Of a stretch of 64,000 nt of DNA, positions 48,401-59,075 are shown piece by piece. Under the pieces are notes generated by a model. That model saw only the letters and a list, made by a program, of their open reading frames with translations, did no database searches and was not told the origin of the DNA. The stretch is from assembly GCF_026212465.1 (NCBI RefSeq), contig NC_080047.1:37352174-37416173 (forward strand), written 5' to 3'. The translations under genes and the position numbers were made by a program. Source of the stretch: Amaranthus tricolor. Lineage: Eukaryota; Streptophyta; Magnoliopsida; Caryophyllales; Amaranthaceae. Every line of letters begins with the position of its first letter. Position 1 is the first letter of the stretch.

Positions 48401-50406
48401 GACACTGTCACCCTTTGCACAACATTGGACCGGTAAAGTTCTACAACAATTCAAAAGTCGTGGAAGAGGATACGTATGCAGATAAGAAGGCATGCGTAGA
48501 GCATAGTTCAAAATAAGATCACATTGCATAGCATAGAGCGCTTCGTAAAGGGTTTCAAATTAAAAAGAATCAAAGTTGCCCGCGTGGTAAAGGTGTAAAA
48601 AACGTGTTTTGTATTGTTTCAAGGGATATCTCACACTTTCGGCCAATAGTTACTCCCAATACCGCATCATCCTACATTCCTACCCGTAACCGTGACTACA
48701 ACCGTTACCTTATTTTTGCACTATGGCGTAGAGTAATGTGATATTCACAAAGTTTTCACAACTTGATAAACCAATGTCTAAAATCTCCACAACTACAAAA
48801 TTCACCTATGACATGTTCACTTGCGTTGATGGGAGCAAATCACCATACAACTATAAAAAGAGTGAATTGGAGGTAAGGAATTTGCATTTCATCAATGGTT
48901 TGCCAAGATGACAATGAGAAAAGTATATAAATGGGAAAGAATGGAAACCCTGAAAGAAAGAGGAGAATGAAGGAGAAAGAGATTTGGGTTGGGTAAGAGT
49001 TTGTAATTGGAAGTTCTTATTCATCAATGGTGGGTTCTCCATTATGGAGAGAGAGGACGAAGAGGGTGTAAAGAAAGACAGAAAATATGAAAGTGAAACA
49101 GAGAGAAAAAAGGTGGGTAGTGGAAAGGGTTATGATGGACAAATCTATGGTAAATAGCTCAATAATTCATGTCCACTTTTAATTTATGTGAAGTTCCATA
49201 TGGCGTTTACTACCAAGAATTATTAAGAAATAATCTCTTTGTTATCACAAGGATGATAGTGCGTACATAAGTGATAATTACTTAAAGTAGTGTTTGACAA
49301 CATAGAATTCATTTGAAAATAGGGAATTTAATTCTTGACAAATGACAGTTCCAGGCTACCACAAATCTTTTTATTGTTTCGATCTACATTTTGTAGTAGC
49401 GGAAGCTTAACTCCCAGAGTATTTTTTTTACTCATTAGTTGTGTTTCCCAAGAGCGCAATATGTCCTTTTCCCTTAAAGTTTTGTTATTTCACTACGCCT
49501 TTATGCATTGCTAGTCATTACTCATCTATATCTTAACAGAGAGGATATGCTAACTGCTGGAGAGAAGGCTCCAAAAACTTTTCTAATGTTCATTTGTCTC
49601 ACATAGTCATGGGAGGCTCGGAGCATAGTGTAAAAATGGGATAATGGTCACAATCGTTGTAACACAATGATGATGCAGTAACGGGAGTGACGTGGTTATC
49701 GTAATGCCTAAATATTGGTCGAAAACATAAAATATCCCCTTGATACGGCTCAAAATGTGATTTTTACGCCTTCACAACACGAGAAATATCTCCTATTTTT
49801 TTAAAAACCTCAACAACGCGGCCGACGCAATGCAGTGCAGCCTTGATTTTACACCATGGATTAGAGGGACTTTTCGTACACCTCATCCTCCCATCTTTAG
49901 CTTGAGTTATTGTGATATGAAATTGAATAAATTGGGTGGTATAGATTAAAAAAAAAAAGTGGGGTAACTTTCGTGTGATGGAGGGAAAATAGATCTCTGA
50001 TTCTCAGATATGCAGTAACTGATCCTACTTCAAAACCCCCAAAATTGAAATCAGCAAAAAAAATGTTGGAACAATTCATGCATGACCTTCTTGTTCATTC
50101 TATCAAACATAGAACAAATTTTGAAAGATCAGACCCAAATCAAACAACACCACAGAGCAACAGAAGCAATGAATTCAATTGGGCACAAAATCAAAACCAA
50201 CAGGAATTCGGCAAAGAACTAGCATGAAACTGAAAACCCAGAAAAGATAAGAAAAATGGAAACCTGTATCTTTGTTGATGACGAGAACGAGCTTCAGCTT
50301 GATACTTGGTTTTACAAATGTCTAAAGGGTACAACACAGTGGTGCTAACCAAAGCACCAATGGCTCCAGATGTTGCCTCAATTAATGATGCGAAATTTAA
50401 AGCCAT
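42449..50406 (-). CDS. PNC1: Peroxisomal adenine nucleotide carrier (mitochondrial carrier family)
   Basis: Deduced exons 5' to 3': 50406-50264, 46643-46424 (or from 46654), 43678-43532, 43432-43281, 42728-42449, all GT-AG. The product would be about 313 aa; Arabidopsis PNC1/PNC2 are about 320. The family imports ATP into peroxisomes in exchange for AMP/ADP to drive acyl-CoA synthesis. Three carrier signatures are visible: [11 protein letters not shown] in exon 1, [10 protein letters not shown] at the start of exon 3, and YPAIRCKVVI across exons 4/5. Other family blocks are [33 protein letters not shown] and [20 protein letters not shown]. Exon 2 seems to have lost one T: the expected acceptor at 46655 breaks frame, while an AG 11 bases inside restores it at the cost of four residues. 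Introns 1 and 2 are filled with repeats. Confidence 0.88.
43931..44164 (+). repeat. LTR of a copia remnant in carrier intron 2
   Basis: The 234-bp block starts TGTAAGGTAG and ends CCTTCCAACA, followed by the primer-site-like ATTAGTATCAAGAGTC and, 80 bp later, a gag start codon. This is the normal 5' organisation of a copia element. Confidence 0.6.
44247..45330 (+). pseudogene. Copia gag remnant in carrier intron 2
   Basis: ATG 44247 starts [20 protein letters not shown] and [12 protein letters not shown], then a stop; shifted frames continue the UBN2-type gag. At 45040-45303 a longer frame contains a CCHC-like region ([14 protein letters not shown], then [17 protein letters not shown]). A MITE (44845-45005) is inserted between these parts. 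It is on the strand opposite to the host gene and cannot encode a working protein. Confidence 0.75.
44845..45005. mobile_element. MITE with TIR ATAGTGCAAAAACAAGG, nested in copia gag
   Basis: Left end ATAGTGCAAAAACAAGGCCG; right end GACCGTATTTTTGCACTATA. These are inverted repeats. It interrupts the copia gag remnant in intron 2 of the carrier gene. Related copies are in the remodeller intron and in carrier intron 1. Confidence 0.7.
46803..47100 (+). repeat. LTR-like block in carrier intron 1
   Basis: The block has a promoter-like core (GGCTATATAAAGGGCCACCC at about 46930), then TTGTAATAATAATTAGC, and ends in a GC-richer tail with GATCTGTTACACCGACATGG. It is followed by a frame starting [19 protein letters not shown] that soon stops. 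I infer a decayed retroelement end but found no flanking duplication. Confidence 0.4.
48525..48735. mobile_element. Copy of the TTTTTGCACTAT-ended MITE family
   Basis: It starts near GCATAGAGCGCTTCGTAAAG and ends TTACCTTATTTTTGCACTAT, with interior words CGGCCAATAGTTACTC and CCGTAACCGTGACTAC. It lies in carrier intron 1. Confidence 0.5.
49625..49865. mobile_element. Copy of the TTTTTGCACTAT-ended MITE family
   Basis: It starts CATAGTGTAAAAATGGG and ends GCAGCCTTGATTTTACACCA, with the interior word TAAATATTGGTCGAAAACAT shared with 12830-12850. It lies in carrier intron 1. Confidence 0.55.
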
Positions 50407-50911
50407 CTAGAGATACACATAAAACAAAAAGAACCCAAATGTTAGTTTATGAAAATTACATTAATCAAGAAAGAACATTCACAAAAAACAGAGAAAGTTG
50501 GAGGGCAGATGTGATTTGTGATTTGTGATTTGGGTTCGATGGAGAATGGAAGAAAATGAAGGGAATTGATTAAGAAGGACAAAGGAGTAGAGGCAATAGT
50601 ATTAGAGTGACCCACCCAGTACCCACATGGTTTTGCTGTCATTTTCGCATCGTTTTCAGATTTGGAATTGTTTTTCCAGATTTTAGATGTTCTTCAATCA
50701 CCACCAACGACTCCTATCTGGCTCATGGTCTTCTCAATAGTCATTCAATAATCTGAGGTTTGGATTCTAAACTTCTTTCTTTCCATTTTACGCCAAAATA
50801 ATGCCCTAACGAAGCCAAATCTTACAAACATACTTCTTGAGGATTGCATTGTGTACTCGTTGAAGAGCAAATACCACTTGGATTCGATTTCATCAAGTCA
50901 GTCTATTTTAG

Positions 50912-51069
50912 AAGTGTTCATTCGGATTATCGGGTCGATTTTGGGTCAGATATTTCGGGTTGGTTCAAAATTGAATCTTGTGTTCATGTTTGGTTTTGAC
51001 ATAATTGTGACGTTCGATTATAAAGTCGGGGGAATACCAGATCATCGAGTCTATTTGAACACCTTTACA
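50912..51069 (+). repeat. AGGTGTTYATTYGG-family inverted-repeat element
   Basis: It begins AAGTGTTCATTCGGATTATC and ends GAGTCTATTTGAACACCTTT, with GGTCAGATATTTCGGGTTGG and TTGTGTTCATG between. It lies about 500 bp upstream of the carrier start codon. Confidence 0.55.
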
Positions 51070-51801
51070 TATAATAAAAACTATTTCACTTCTTTTTTGT
51101 CTTTATTTGTTAATTATTATATAGCCATTTTTTTTTTTATCATAATCCTACTTTGGATTATTGTCTAATAATCTAATATTTTTCATACATTTGCCCACAA
51201 CATACTATATTATTAGTAATGTGTAATAATAAGGTATATTGGTAGCAAATTAAGTCAAATATTGGATTATTCACATCGAACTAAAGGTAAAAATTAAATT
51301 ATTAAAAAATAATCTAATGATGAGATTATTTGCAACAACGAGCGTTAATGTTAATTTTTCCTTTATTATAAAATTTTTTGTTTACCCCTCTCCCTTCAAA
51401 ATTCTCTCATCTCCTTTCTTTCTGTATTATTTACCATATTTATCATTCATACTATACTCAAATCTATGCAACAAAACTCACACCATAATACCAATGAGCA
51501 TCTTATATTATTTGGCATAATTTTGTCTGATCAATACTTATATGTGTAACCTCTCTATTATAATTGATGGTAAAATAATCTTATTAGTTTATAGATCAAA
51601 GTTGATTTCCAGTAAAACGTTATATTCACCTAAAATAATCGATATATCTCGTGTTGTTTATATTTAATTATTACACTTGACAAAAAAATCATTTGCATTC
51701 TGGTTATATATCACTTCTCTTTTTTCAATCACTATAGAAACAATGAGTTCCCAACCAAGATTGAAATCGATTTATGATAGGGTTAGATAATAAACCAACC
51801 T

Positions 51802-52014
51802 TGTAGAAAATAACAGTTAATATTTAGAGTTTTTTACTAATAACTTCCTATTATTAAGGAAGATTATTAGGGTATTTTTAGGATTAGGTTATTTTTAGGA
51901 AAGCTAGTTTTTTCTTTAAGTTATTTTTTGTATAATCAGAGCTTATTATTTCTTTTCTTAGTAATGTGAATATAATTCTAAAAATCAGAAATCTCTCTTG
52001 AGTTCTATTTTTCA
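51802..52014 (+). repeat. Copia LTR with tRNA-iMet primer site
   Basis: The LTR begins TGTAGAAAATAACAG and ends TTCTATTTTTCA, and is followed at 52015 by TGGTATCAGAGTTGATAG, the usual plant copia primer-binding site complementary to initiator tRNA-Met. An ATG (52051, MAGPKK) follows, but the frame stops within a few codons. The left LTR end is less sure than the right. The rest of the element is lost, and a TRIM-like repeat lies just downstream. Confidence 0.7.
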
Positions 52015-52129
52015 TGGTATCAGAGTTGATAGTTCGATCAAAATTTTAAAATGGCAGGTCCGAAAAAAATGGTGTTCCTACCTTAACTGATTACTTTTAC
52101 ATGCGAACTAGACAGGGGTTCAAATGTGA

Positions 52130-52310
52130 GGGGGGTGTTGGGATGGGTTATCTCACATCGACAAATTGAAAATGGTGTCCACGCTTTATAAGTTATTGGA
52201 GACCTTTTTCCCATAGCCATATGGTTTTGGGATGGTAAGTATCTCCTTGGCTTATAAAGTGTGTGCACCTCGTGTCTCCTCGTTAATATGTTGGTATTCA
52301 TAATAAGTCC
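52130..52310 (+). repeat. TRIM/LTR-like repeat
   Basis: It begins GTGTTGGGATGGGTTATCTC with CACATCGACAAAT, and contains AATGGTGTCCACGCTTTATA and CATATGGTTTTGGGATGG. The same blocks occur inverted at 21773-22250. No coding frame. Confidence 0.5.
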
Positions 52311-52319
52311 AGCCTAATT

Positions 52320-53035
52320 TATCAAACCTCATACCGACCAAATGCATAGGTAGATTTAATTATTGTTGGCAAGCTAATGGTGGTAGCTACGTAATCGTTT
52401 TATCGACCAAAAAACATTTGATAACTATAAAGTCGATTCTACCGACCAAAGAACTTTTCGCCATGGAGTCAAACCTAGTTTGAGTTATTAGGATCTATCA
52501 TGTATCCTTAAATTGACTTTTCCTTTCACAATGTTTACATGATGCCTTATTACTAGCCCTTTGATTATGTTAAGAGAACCTAAGGCTCAAATCCTAATCT
52601 TTTTATTCTTGCTTGCTTATCTTAGTGGTTCTTTTTTTTTTTGTGCTTGCTTGCCCTTACCCTTACTTATCTGTTTGCCTCTCTTTCTTAATCCTTTTTA
52701 CCTTACAGCATTACACCAGCTCAAATCTAACAGACCTTGTGAAGATGACCCTTACTTGATATAATACTCGTAGAGAATAATTTGTTTTTATAAATTTCTT
52801 TTGCATAAAAGGGTTTTAGAAAATTTCATGATGACCAACTAAAATATGTTTATAAAATATCCTTCATCATCCAACATAGAAATAAAATAACGTTTTATCA
52901 ATAATGGGAACATGATAACATTTATTAAGCTCTAATATCAAACTAGAAGTCAAAGATGAACTAATAGTCCCAATTGTCATAACATCAAATTTTGCTTAAT
53001 CTCCAATGTGCACTTCTACCCCACTCTTAGCAAGT
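52320..53035. other. Intergenic DNA, no gene seen
   Basis: No recognisable coding region. The repeated ATCGACCAAAAAACATTTG/CTACCGACCAAAGAACTTTT words at about 52415-52460 are short and unexplained. Confidence 0.4.
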
Positions 53036-53798
53036 TTTGTACTCCTTTCTAGTCGAAAATTTGAAAAATATAAGCTTTATTGACAAAAAAAATTAAAAAA
53101 AAGGTTCGAGGAAACTTTGTTCCAAAAATAAGCACTTGTTGCTCCAATGCTAGGTTTGGAGTTTGTTCGCTGTTAATAACAACAAACAATTGAGTAGGTT
53201 AAAAATAATCAAGTGTTTGTTCGTTGTTAGTAAGAGCGCACAAGGATTTTGGTCAAAAAGATAAATGGATTGTTCGCTGTTTTAAACAGTGAACCAAGTA
53301 AGAAATCTGTTTGGAGTAGTTTATAATATTCCAAGAGTATCCAATACCATGTAAGACCATGACACATGTCTCTAATTTGTTATTGTTCAGCTTTGTTATG
53401 TACTCGGCTTTCTTCCCTTTTCAGTAAAATTATACATTCTTCCTCTATTTTCTCTATTACAAAAAACAACAAAACTCATATAAACAATGGTGAAATCAAT
53501 CTCTAAAATTTAAGTGAGAGAAAAAAAATCGCAGCAATTTTAATTAGGTTAATAGACACAGAAATTATATCACTTCAATTTATAACCATTAAGAACAAAA
53601 CGACCATTATCAACCCACAATTACAACCTCCATTGTCAAAACTCTAAATCCACTACTATAGCTTAAACATCTTTTTGCTCATTTCCTTTCCTATCAATCA
53701 ACTCACTCAAAGACTCATCCTTTGATATGAAGGTCAACACTTTTTTCACTCATTTGTGATCATTATCTCACCAAAGTTCCACAACAAAAACCTAATAT

Positions 53799-56413
53799 TG
53801 TAACACCCCGTAATTTATCGGGATTGAAAATAAATAAAATATAATAAAATAGAGTATAATAAAATAAAATAAATAAGTAATATTGAATTATACTATTATA
53901 CATAGTTAATTATAAGAAATAAAGTAAGTTAAAATTTTAACGGTAACGCGTTTTATCGCGTACGCTGTTGTCATGTAGCGTTTCTTTTCTGTTTTCAAAA
54001 AAATAAAATAAAAAAATAAAACAATCACTTAATTAATTAATTAATTAACAAAAAAAATAGGGAAAAGGAAGGGTGGCCGGTTAGGTAGTGTAACGGGAGG
54101 AGTCTTGTAACTCCTCTCATAAGTGGGTATTATGACACATTAAGCTTACTCCTTAATTGCCTATTAATCCTTTTGAACACCATTTGAATTCTTCACTCTT
54201 CTAAGCTTCCAATTGAACCTTTGCCTCTTTGGTTCGACATTTCAAAGCGAAAAAAAAAATTGTTCTCTTGTTCTTCCATTCAATCTTTTGATTAAAGGGG
54301 TAAGTTTAATTGAAATTGCTAGTTATAGATTTTATATACAAGGTTTTCTAAGATGAATTATATTTTTATGTATGATGATATCCTATGACTTTGAGGAGGA
54401 TTGAGTATATATTTTTTTTATGTAATTTTCTTTAACAATCCTTTAATAAACCTTAATTTTGTTAAAAGGATTAAGTTATGTTCTTGATTTATATTCTGTA
54501 GCAAAGTTTAAATTTGTTATAAGAATTGAGTTTTGTTATATTCAAATAAATTTCTTTTATGGTTTAAATTTCTCTAACTAAATTTCAATTTGTTAGTAGA
54601 AATTAAGTTGGTATGGATTAGGTTATGTAGTCATCCAAGGGTTTAATAATCCTTTAGCAAAATTTGATTTGTTAGAAGGATTGTGTTATATTTATATATA
54701 TATGTGTCTTGATATTTTTTTAAAGGGTGATTTGGTTTTATAATTCTCTACAAAATTTAATTTGCTAAGAGAATTAAGTTATTTAATTTAGTTATCATAA
54801 TTTATGAAATTTCAAGTCTCTTGAAGGATTTTGTGGATGTGTTCTTGTTAGAATTATTTTGGTCATGAGTTTTAAAAGAAAAGGGGGTTGATAATGTATA
54901 TATAAAATAATAATAATAATGAGGATTTTAAAAAAATATATATGTATATGTATTCGGGCAGCGGCTGATCTGCCTCGTTAAAGGTGCCGACTCGGAAACG
55001 TTAGTTGTTTTCCGTTGTTTTGAGCACCGTTGCGTTAAAAACTCGTTAAACGCTTAAAATAATTAAAAATAGTAAATGAAGGTTAGAAATTACGAAAATT
55101 GGTACCCAAGGTAATTGACGCGTTCCGAACGCAATGGCGAAGTCGGATTTTTCATTTGAATTTTCTAATATGTCCGAAATGGCCCTTAAAGTTTCTGGTC
55201 AGAATGTGAAATTTGGAACCTTTGGGAATTGGATGTAAACAATTAAAAATTATCTAGTCTTAGTGTTATTTTGGCATATGGAGTGGATTAAATGTGTAAA
55301 CACGTCCTAATACGTGATCGTTTTGTGTGTGTGTTATTTAGGACCTCAATTTATAAGAGGGCGAAATTTCAGTTGTGCTTGAGCATTGTTGTTTGCAGCG
55401 CTTAAAGGTACACGCTTAGACCATACTGTTTATGTGGTTGTGCAAGTAGTGTTGTTTTATTTCTAATCAAGGCATTGTAAATCACATAAGGATTAGACAC
55501 TTCAAATAATTTGAAAGAAATTAATTGGAAATTGAGAATTTATGTGTTTGTCACCCAAAGGGGTTGACGTTTGGTTAGATTCTGTTACCCAAAGGGGTTA
55601 ACGTATTGGTTTGGATTATTACAATTATTGTTCCCATGACAGTTTTGGATCATTACGGTCACCATGGGGGTATGCATACTTTAGCCTTTGGCGACCCGAA
55701 CAGGACGGGCAACGTCTTAGGTCGGTGGTTGCCTTGGGATTAGCTCTCCCAAGTGTATTCCTCCAAAAGATTTGGATTTATACTTGAACGATCCGAACAG
55801 GACGGGCAACGTTACAAGTTGGAATTATCTAATAAAGAATGGTTTATACTTGAGCGACCCGAACAGGACGGGCAACTTTACAAGTTGGGATTAATTAATA
55901 ATAAATGTATTAGAGCCTATGCATGTTAGGATGAACATTCTGCTTGTATTTAACCTGTTTGATATTTGTATGAAGTCTCTGACGTGTATTGGTTTGTTTC
56001 TTTAGAACCTACTGTGTGTTGTCTTATGACGACTAGTAGGTTGATTGCAAGTGGGGTCTGGAGTGAGATCTCGACGTAGAACCCATAATAAGTAAGACTA
56101 TGTATTATCTTTTATATTAGATTATGAATAGACAGAATCTCTGTAATTAAGTAACAAGAGATAGTGTAGTTTTCTTTTCGCTTCCGCTATTTCAATTAGT
56201 TTTGTTAAGAGGCCTTTAGGCTCTCGAGTTGTACGTTAGAGCTTCCGCTGACTTATTACCTTTTTCCATTGGTACTGTTTCTACTTTAACTGTATTTCTT
56301 TATCGACGAAACGTTTGACGGTCCTACAGAGAAGTCTTCTCTAGAGTCCAAAGAGTGAACCGGAATTTGTATCTTTATATGGATTTCCGGGTCGCTTAAA
56401 CCGGACCGTTACA
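53799..56413 (+). mobile_element. 2.6-kb solo-LTR-like insertion, AATAT target duplication
   Basis: It begins TGTAACACCCCGTAATTTAT and ends GGACCGTTACA, flanked by AATAT at 53794-53798 and 56414-56418. TGTAAC...GTTACA ends and a 5-bp duplication are LTR features. There is no primer site next to it and no pol, so a solo LTR (by recombination) of a large Ty3/gypsy-type element is the likeliest reading. Orientation is arbitrary. It includes repeats near 55550-55880. Confidence 0.65.
55691..55880 (+). repeat. CCGAACAGGACGGGCAAC repeat, three units
   Basis: CCGAACAGGACGGGCAAC recurs at about 55695, 55793 and 55859; the last two lie in 66-bp tandem units starting TATACTTGA. Just before, CACCCAAAGGGGTT and ACCCAAAGGGGTTAACG make a second short repeat at about 55552-55600. 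They belong to the LTR-like insertion. Confidence 0.75.
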
Positions 56414-57049
56414 AATATCCACCATCAATAGTCGCTCTTCAGCCTCCATGGCCAATTGCCTTCAACTTGCATCACTATTAAACTTAGCTATGGATTATCC
56501 AAATCAAGAAAAGACCCATAAATACAGTTATGAGAGAGGCAAATTTATAAGAGAGAAAAGGAAGAACAGAACCAGTAATGAGAAAGTAAAAATAAGAATT
56601 ATGCAATAAAGCAAAATTAATTAAAAGCTTACACAATTACAGTAAAGCACATAAGTATTTAATCAGTTTTGTTGCCATCCACATATAAAGCTGTTGAATA
56701 GTACTCCACAAACACCACATAACTTGGTTTTCTATTTAAAACAGCGAACAACCCATTTATTTTTTTTTGGACCAAAGTCTTTGTGCGCTGTTATTAATGG
56801 CGAATAAACACTTGACTATTTTTGACCTGCTCATTGTTTGTTGTTACTAACAGCGAACAACCTCCAAACCTAGCTTTGGAGTAACAAGCGCTTATTTTTG
56901 GAACAAAGTTTCTCCGAAGCTTATTTTTTAATTTTTTTTTGTCAATAAAGCTTATTTGTTTCAAATTTTCTTTTTAGTCCTTCCATATTTAGCGACTATA
57001 GACTCCCAAACTCAACCCACACATCCAATAGCCCCACGATACGCCTATT

Positions 57050-57400
57050 TATTTTCTTGCTCCTTTGCACATTTCGAAAAATGGAATATAGTAGCCATTT
57101 AAAAAAAATTCCAAAATATGTTTCGGTAAATTTTTATTTCCAAAATAAGTATCTCTATTACCACGACGTTGTTTGCTGTTACTAACGACAAATATTATAA
57201 CATTTAAAGAGACAAAAAAATCAAATAGTATGTTCGCCGTTATCAACAACGAATAAACATTATTTTTATTTTTTTGTCCATTCGACCGTTATGACAATTT
57301 CTTCTTTTGTTCGCCGTTAGTATAGCAAACAAAGCTGTGATATATTTTTTTTCTCTTGTTCGCTTTTAATAACAACGAACTAACACTGACCTTAGAGTAT
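57050..57400. repeat. Block of TTCGCTGTTA palindromes (foldback family)
   Basis: It contains CAAAATAAGTATCTCTATTA and palindromic units at 57169-57192, 57231-57256, 57308-57332 and 57356-57381, spaced about 50-75 bp apart. The vocabulary is that of the elements at 21190-21590 and 53040-56985, so this is probably half of another member. Confidence 0.55.
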
Positions 57401-57582
57401 CCTTAATAGAGTTATTTTACTTGTTCATCAATCCATGAAATACAAATAAATGCTCTTAATGGTGGTAAAAAGTTGTTCACCAAGAGCATGTTCATTTAAA
57501 ATAAGCTTGACAACAATATTTTCTTGAACAAATGAGTTGGCAAAAAACAAGATAAAACAATGCAAATCAGAACAAAAACAAG

Positions 57583-58287
57583 TCGAGCTGTTCATGGGCG
57601 GGCTTGGGCGGGTATTGGATCGGGTATTTGCTATAAAATCTACCCGCGGGCACAAATATACAAAACCGCGCCCGCATTTGAGGGCATAACTTTTTTGTCG
57701 CTACCCGCCCATTTTTAAAGCGGGCGGAACCCGCGGGTATTTATTACATAAATATCAAAAATATAATACAAAATATAAAGTTGGGTTTTGATAATAATTA
57801 AAATACAATACATTGTCCAAAATACTCCAAATACATAAAAAGTTTCAAAATACTCGAATTACATGTATATAAAAATACATAAAAAGTTTCAAAAAACTTG
57901 GTCAATGGTAACACAAGCCGTGAGGGAGGAATGAAGAACTGTGAAGCCGTGTGCCCGTGAGGGAAAAATGAAGAAGGCAAGAACTGAAAAGCAGGTTTTG
58001 AAATTTTAAGGTAACTTAAAACATTAAAAGAGGCGGTTCCTTACTTCCTTTTTTATTTTTTCTTTTGGGTAACTTAATATAATTAATTATTAAAAATTTA
58101 ATATATATTAAACTAAGCGGGCGGACGGGGATACCCGCGGGTATTTTTTTAGTGTCGCTACCCGCCCAATTTATCTTGGCGGGCGGGTACTACCCGTCCA
58201 AACTTAAATTTTTTTAAAAAAACGCTGTCCATGCCCGCCCGTTTTTCGAGTCGGGCCTGGCGGGTAGCCCGCCCATGAACAGCTCTA
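57583..58287. mobile_element. hAT-type MITE (705 bp) with 8-bp target duplication
   Basis: The termini are perfect inverted repeats GAGCTGTTCATGGGCGGG (57585-57602 and, inverted, 58268-58285), flanked by AAAACAAG at 57575-57582 and 58288-58295. An 8-bp duplication is the hAT signature. Both subterminal zones, about 130 bp each, are dense in GGCGGG, ACCCGCGGGTA and TACCCGCCC, typical of transposase-binding repeats, while the middle is AT-rich. No transposase is encoded. Confidence 0.8.
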
Positions 58288-58485
58288 AAAACAAGCTAAA
58301 TGATGGCGTTTGCAACAGGAACAGTAAAAAAACAGAAATCTATCTGCCACTGCTAAGACACGTGTCGCAACGGCAGTGTTGTGATAGTGACCCTTCTACT
58401 TTTTACTACTAATTTAATATGGAGCATACAAAAAATTGATAATTTATATTAAAAAAATTCACCAAAATTCCAGAATTTTTTTTCT

Positions 58486-58496
58486 CTATAAATAGG
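58486..58496 (+). promoter_or_regulatory. TATA-like box before the 58815 ORF
   Basis: CTCTATAAATAGGGACC at about 58485-58501 is a strong plant TATA context, followed by an A-rich, stop-filled leader of about 300 bp up to ATG 58815. Confidence 0.4.
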
Positions 58497-58814
58497 GACC
58501 AATTTTGATACATTTTATCACAAAAAAAATCCATCATTATTTAAGCTATTTTCAATTTATTCAAAAATAATTCATTAAAAATCTAAAAAGTTCCATAAAT
58601 TTCTCAAAATATAAATAAGGATTCTAAAAATCAAAATTATTGTAATAATCCTCAATTAAGGAGAAAAAATAAGAAAAAACAAGCTCAAAACATCACAAAT
58701 CCACTATAAATCCCTCAAATTAATCCACATAATTGGTTACCAAAGCCACAATTTATTTATAACACAATTTCACCCCAACCATATCCACAAAACATCCCAA
58801 ACACTCAAATTCCC

Positions 58815-59075
58815 ATGACTCAACAGATATATCGACCAAATTATTCTATGCAATGGCTTCAAATGTCCCAAAACCCTCAAAATTCTCACTATTCTGCAGG
58901 GTACGGAATTTCTCAAATGGGAAAATATGAACCTAGCAGTTGGGGTATGCAGTTTGATCGTTATTTACCTCATGTTAGGGCTTCAACACTTGTAGGAGGT
59001 TTGAGCATTAGTCAAAATGAATGTGATCTCGATGTTGAAGAAGAGGAAGATGAATATGATGAGGAGAGGGATAAG
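58815..59075 (+). pseudogene. N-terminal fragment of an unrecognised Asn/Gln/Ser-rich protein, cut by an LTR-like block
   Basis: The 87-codon frame starts MTQQIYRPNYSMQWLQMSQN, is rich in Gln, Asn, Ser and Tyr, and ends in a Glu/Asp run (DLDVEEEEDEYDEERDK). At 59076 the frame runs directly into TGTAACACC, the start of the next repeat, which supplies 17 foreign codons and a stop. The composition and acidic end resemble the N-terminus of MYB/SANT-like proteins of PIF/Harbinger transposons and their host relatives, where the DNA-binding domain follows the acidic stretch. That domain is absent here. This assignment is inference only. Confidence 0.4.

Larger units (their letters stand above)
53040..56985. 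mobile_element. Long foldback element with about 300-bp inverted arms, split by an LTR
   Basis: The left arm (53040-53325) and right arm (56680-56985) are inverted copies with mirrored words: AAATTTGAAA, AAGCTTTATTGACAAAAAAA, AAACTTTGTTCCAAAAATAA, GGTTTGGAG, and three palindromic units of TTCGCTGTTA type per arm. Without the 2.6-kb LTR-like insertion the element would be about 1.3 kb. No transposase frame was found between the arms, so it is non-autonomous. Arms appear about 80% alike by eye. Confidence 0.7.

Noticed and set aside
55553..55880. Short repeats considered as a CRISPR-like array
   Set aside because: The units are few, diverged and irregularly spaced, lie in a plant LTR-like element, and there are no cas genes; CRISPR is not expected here.
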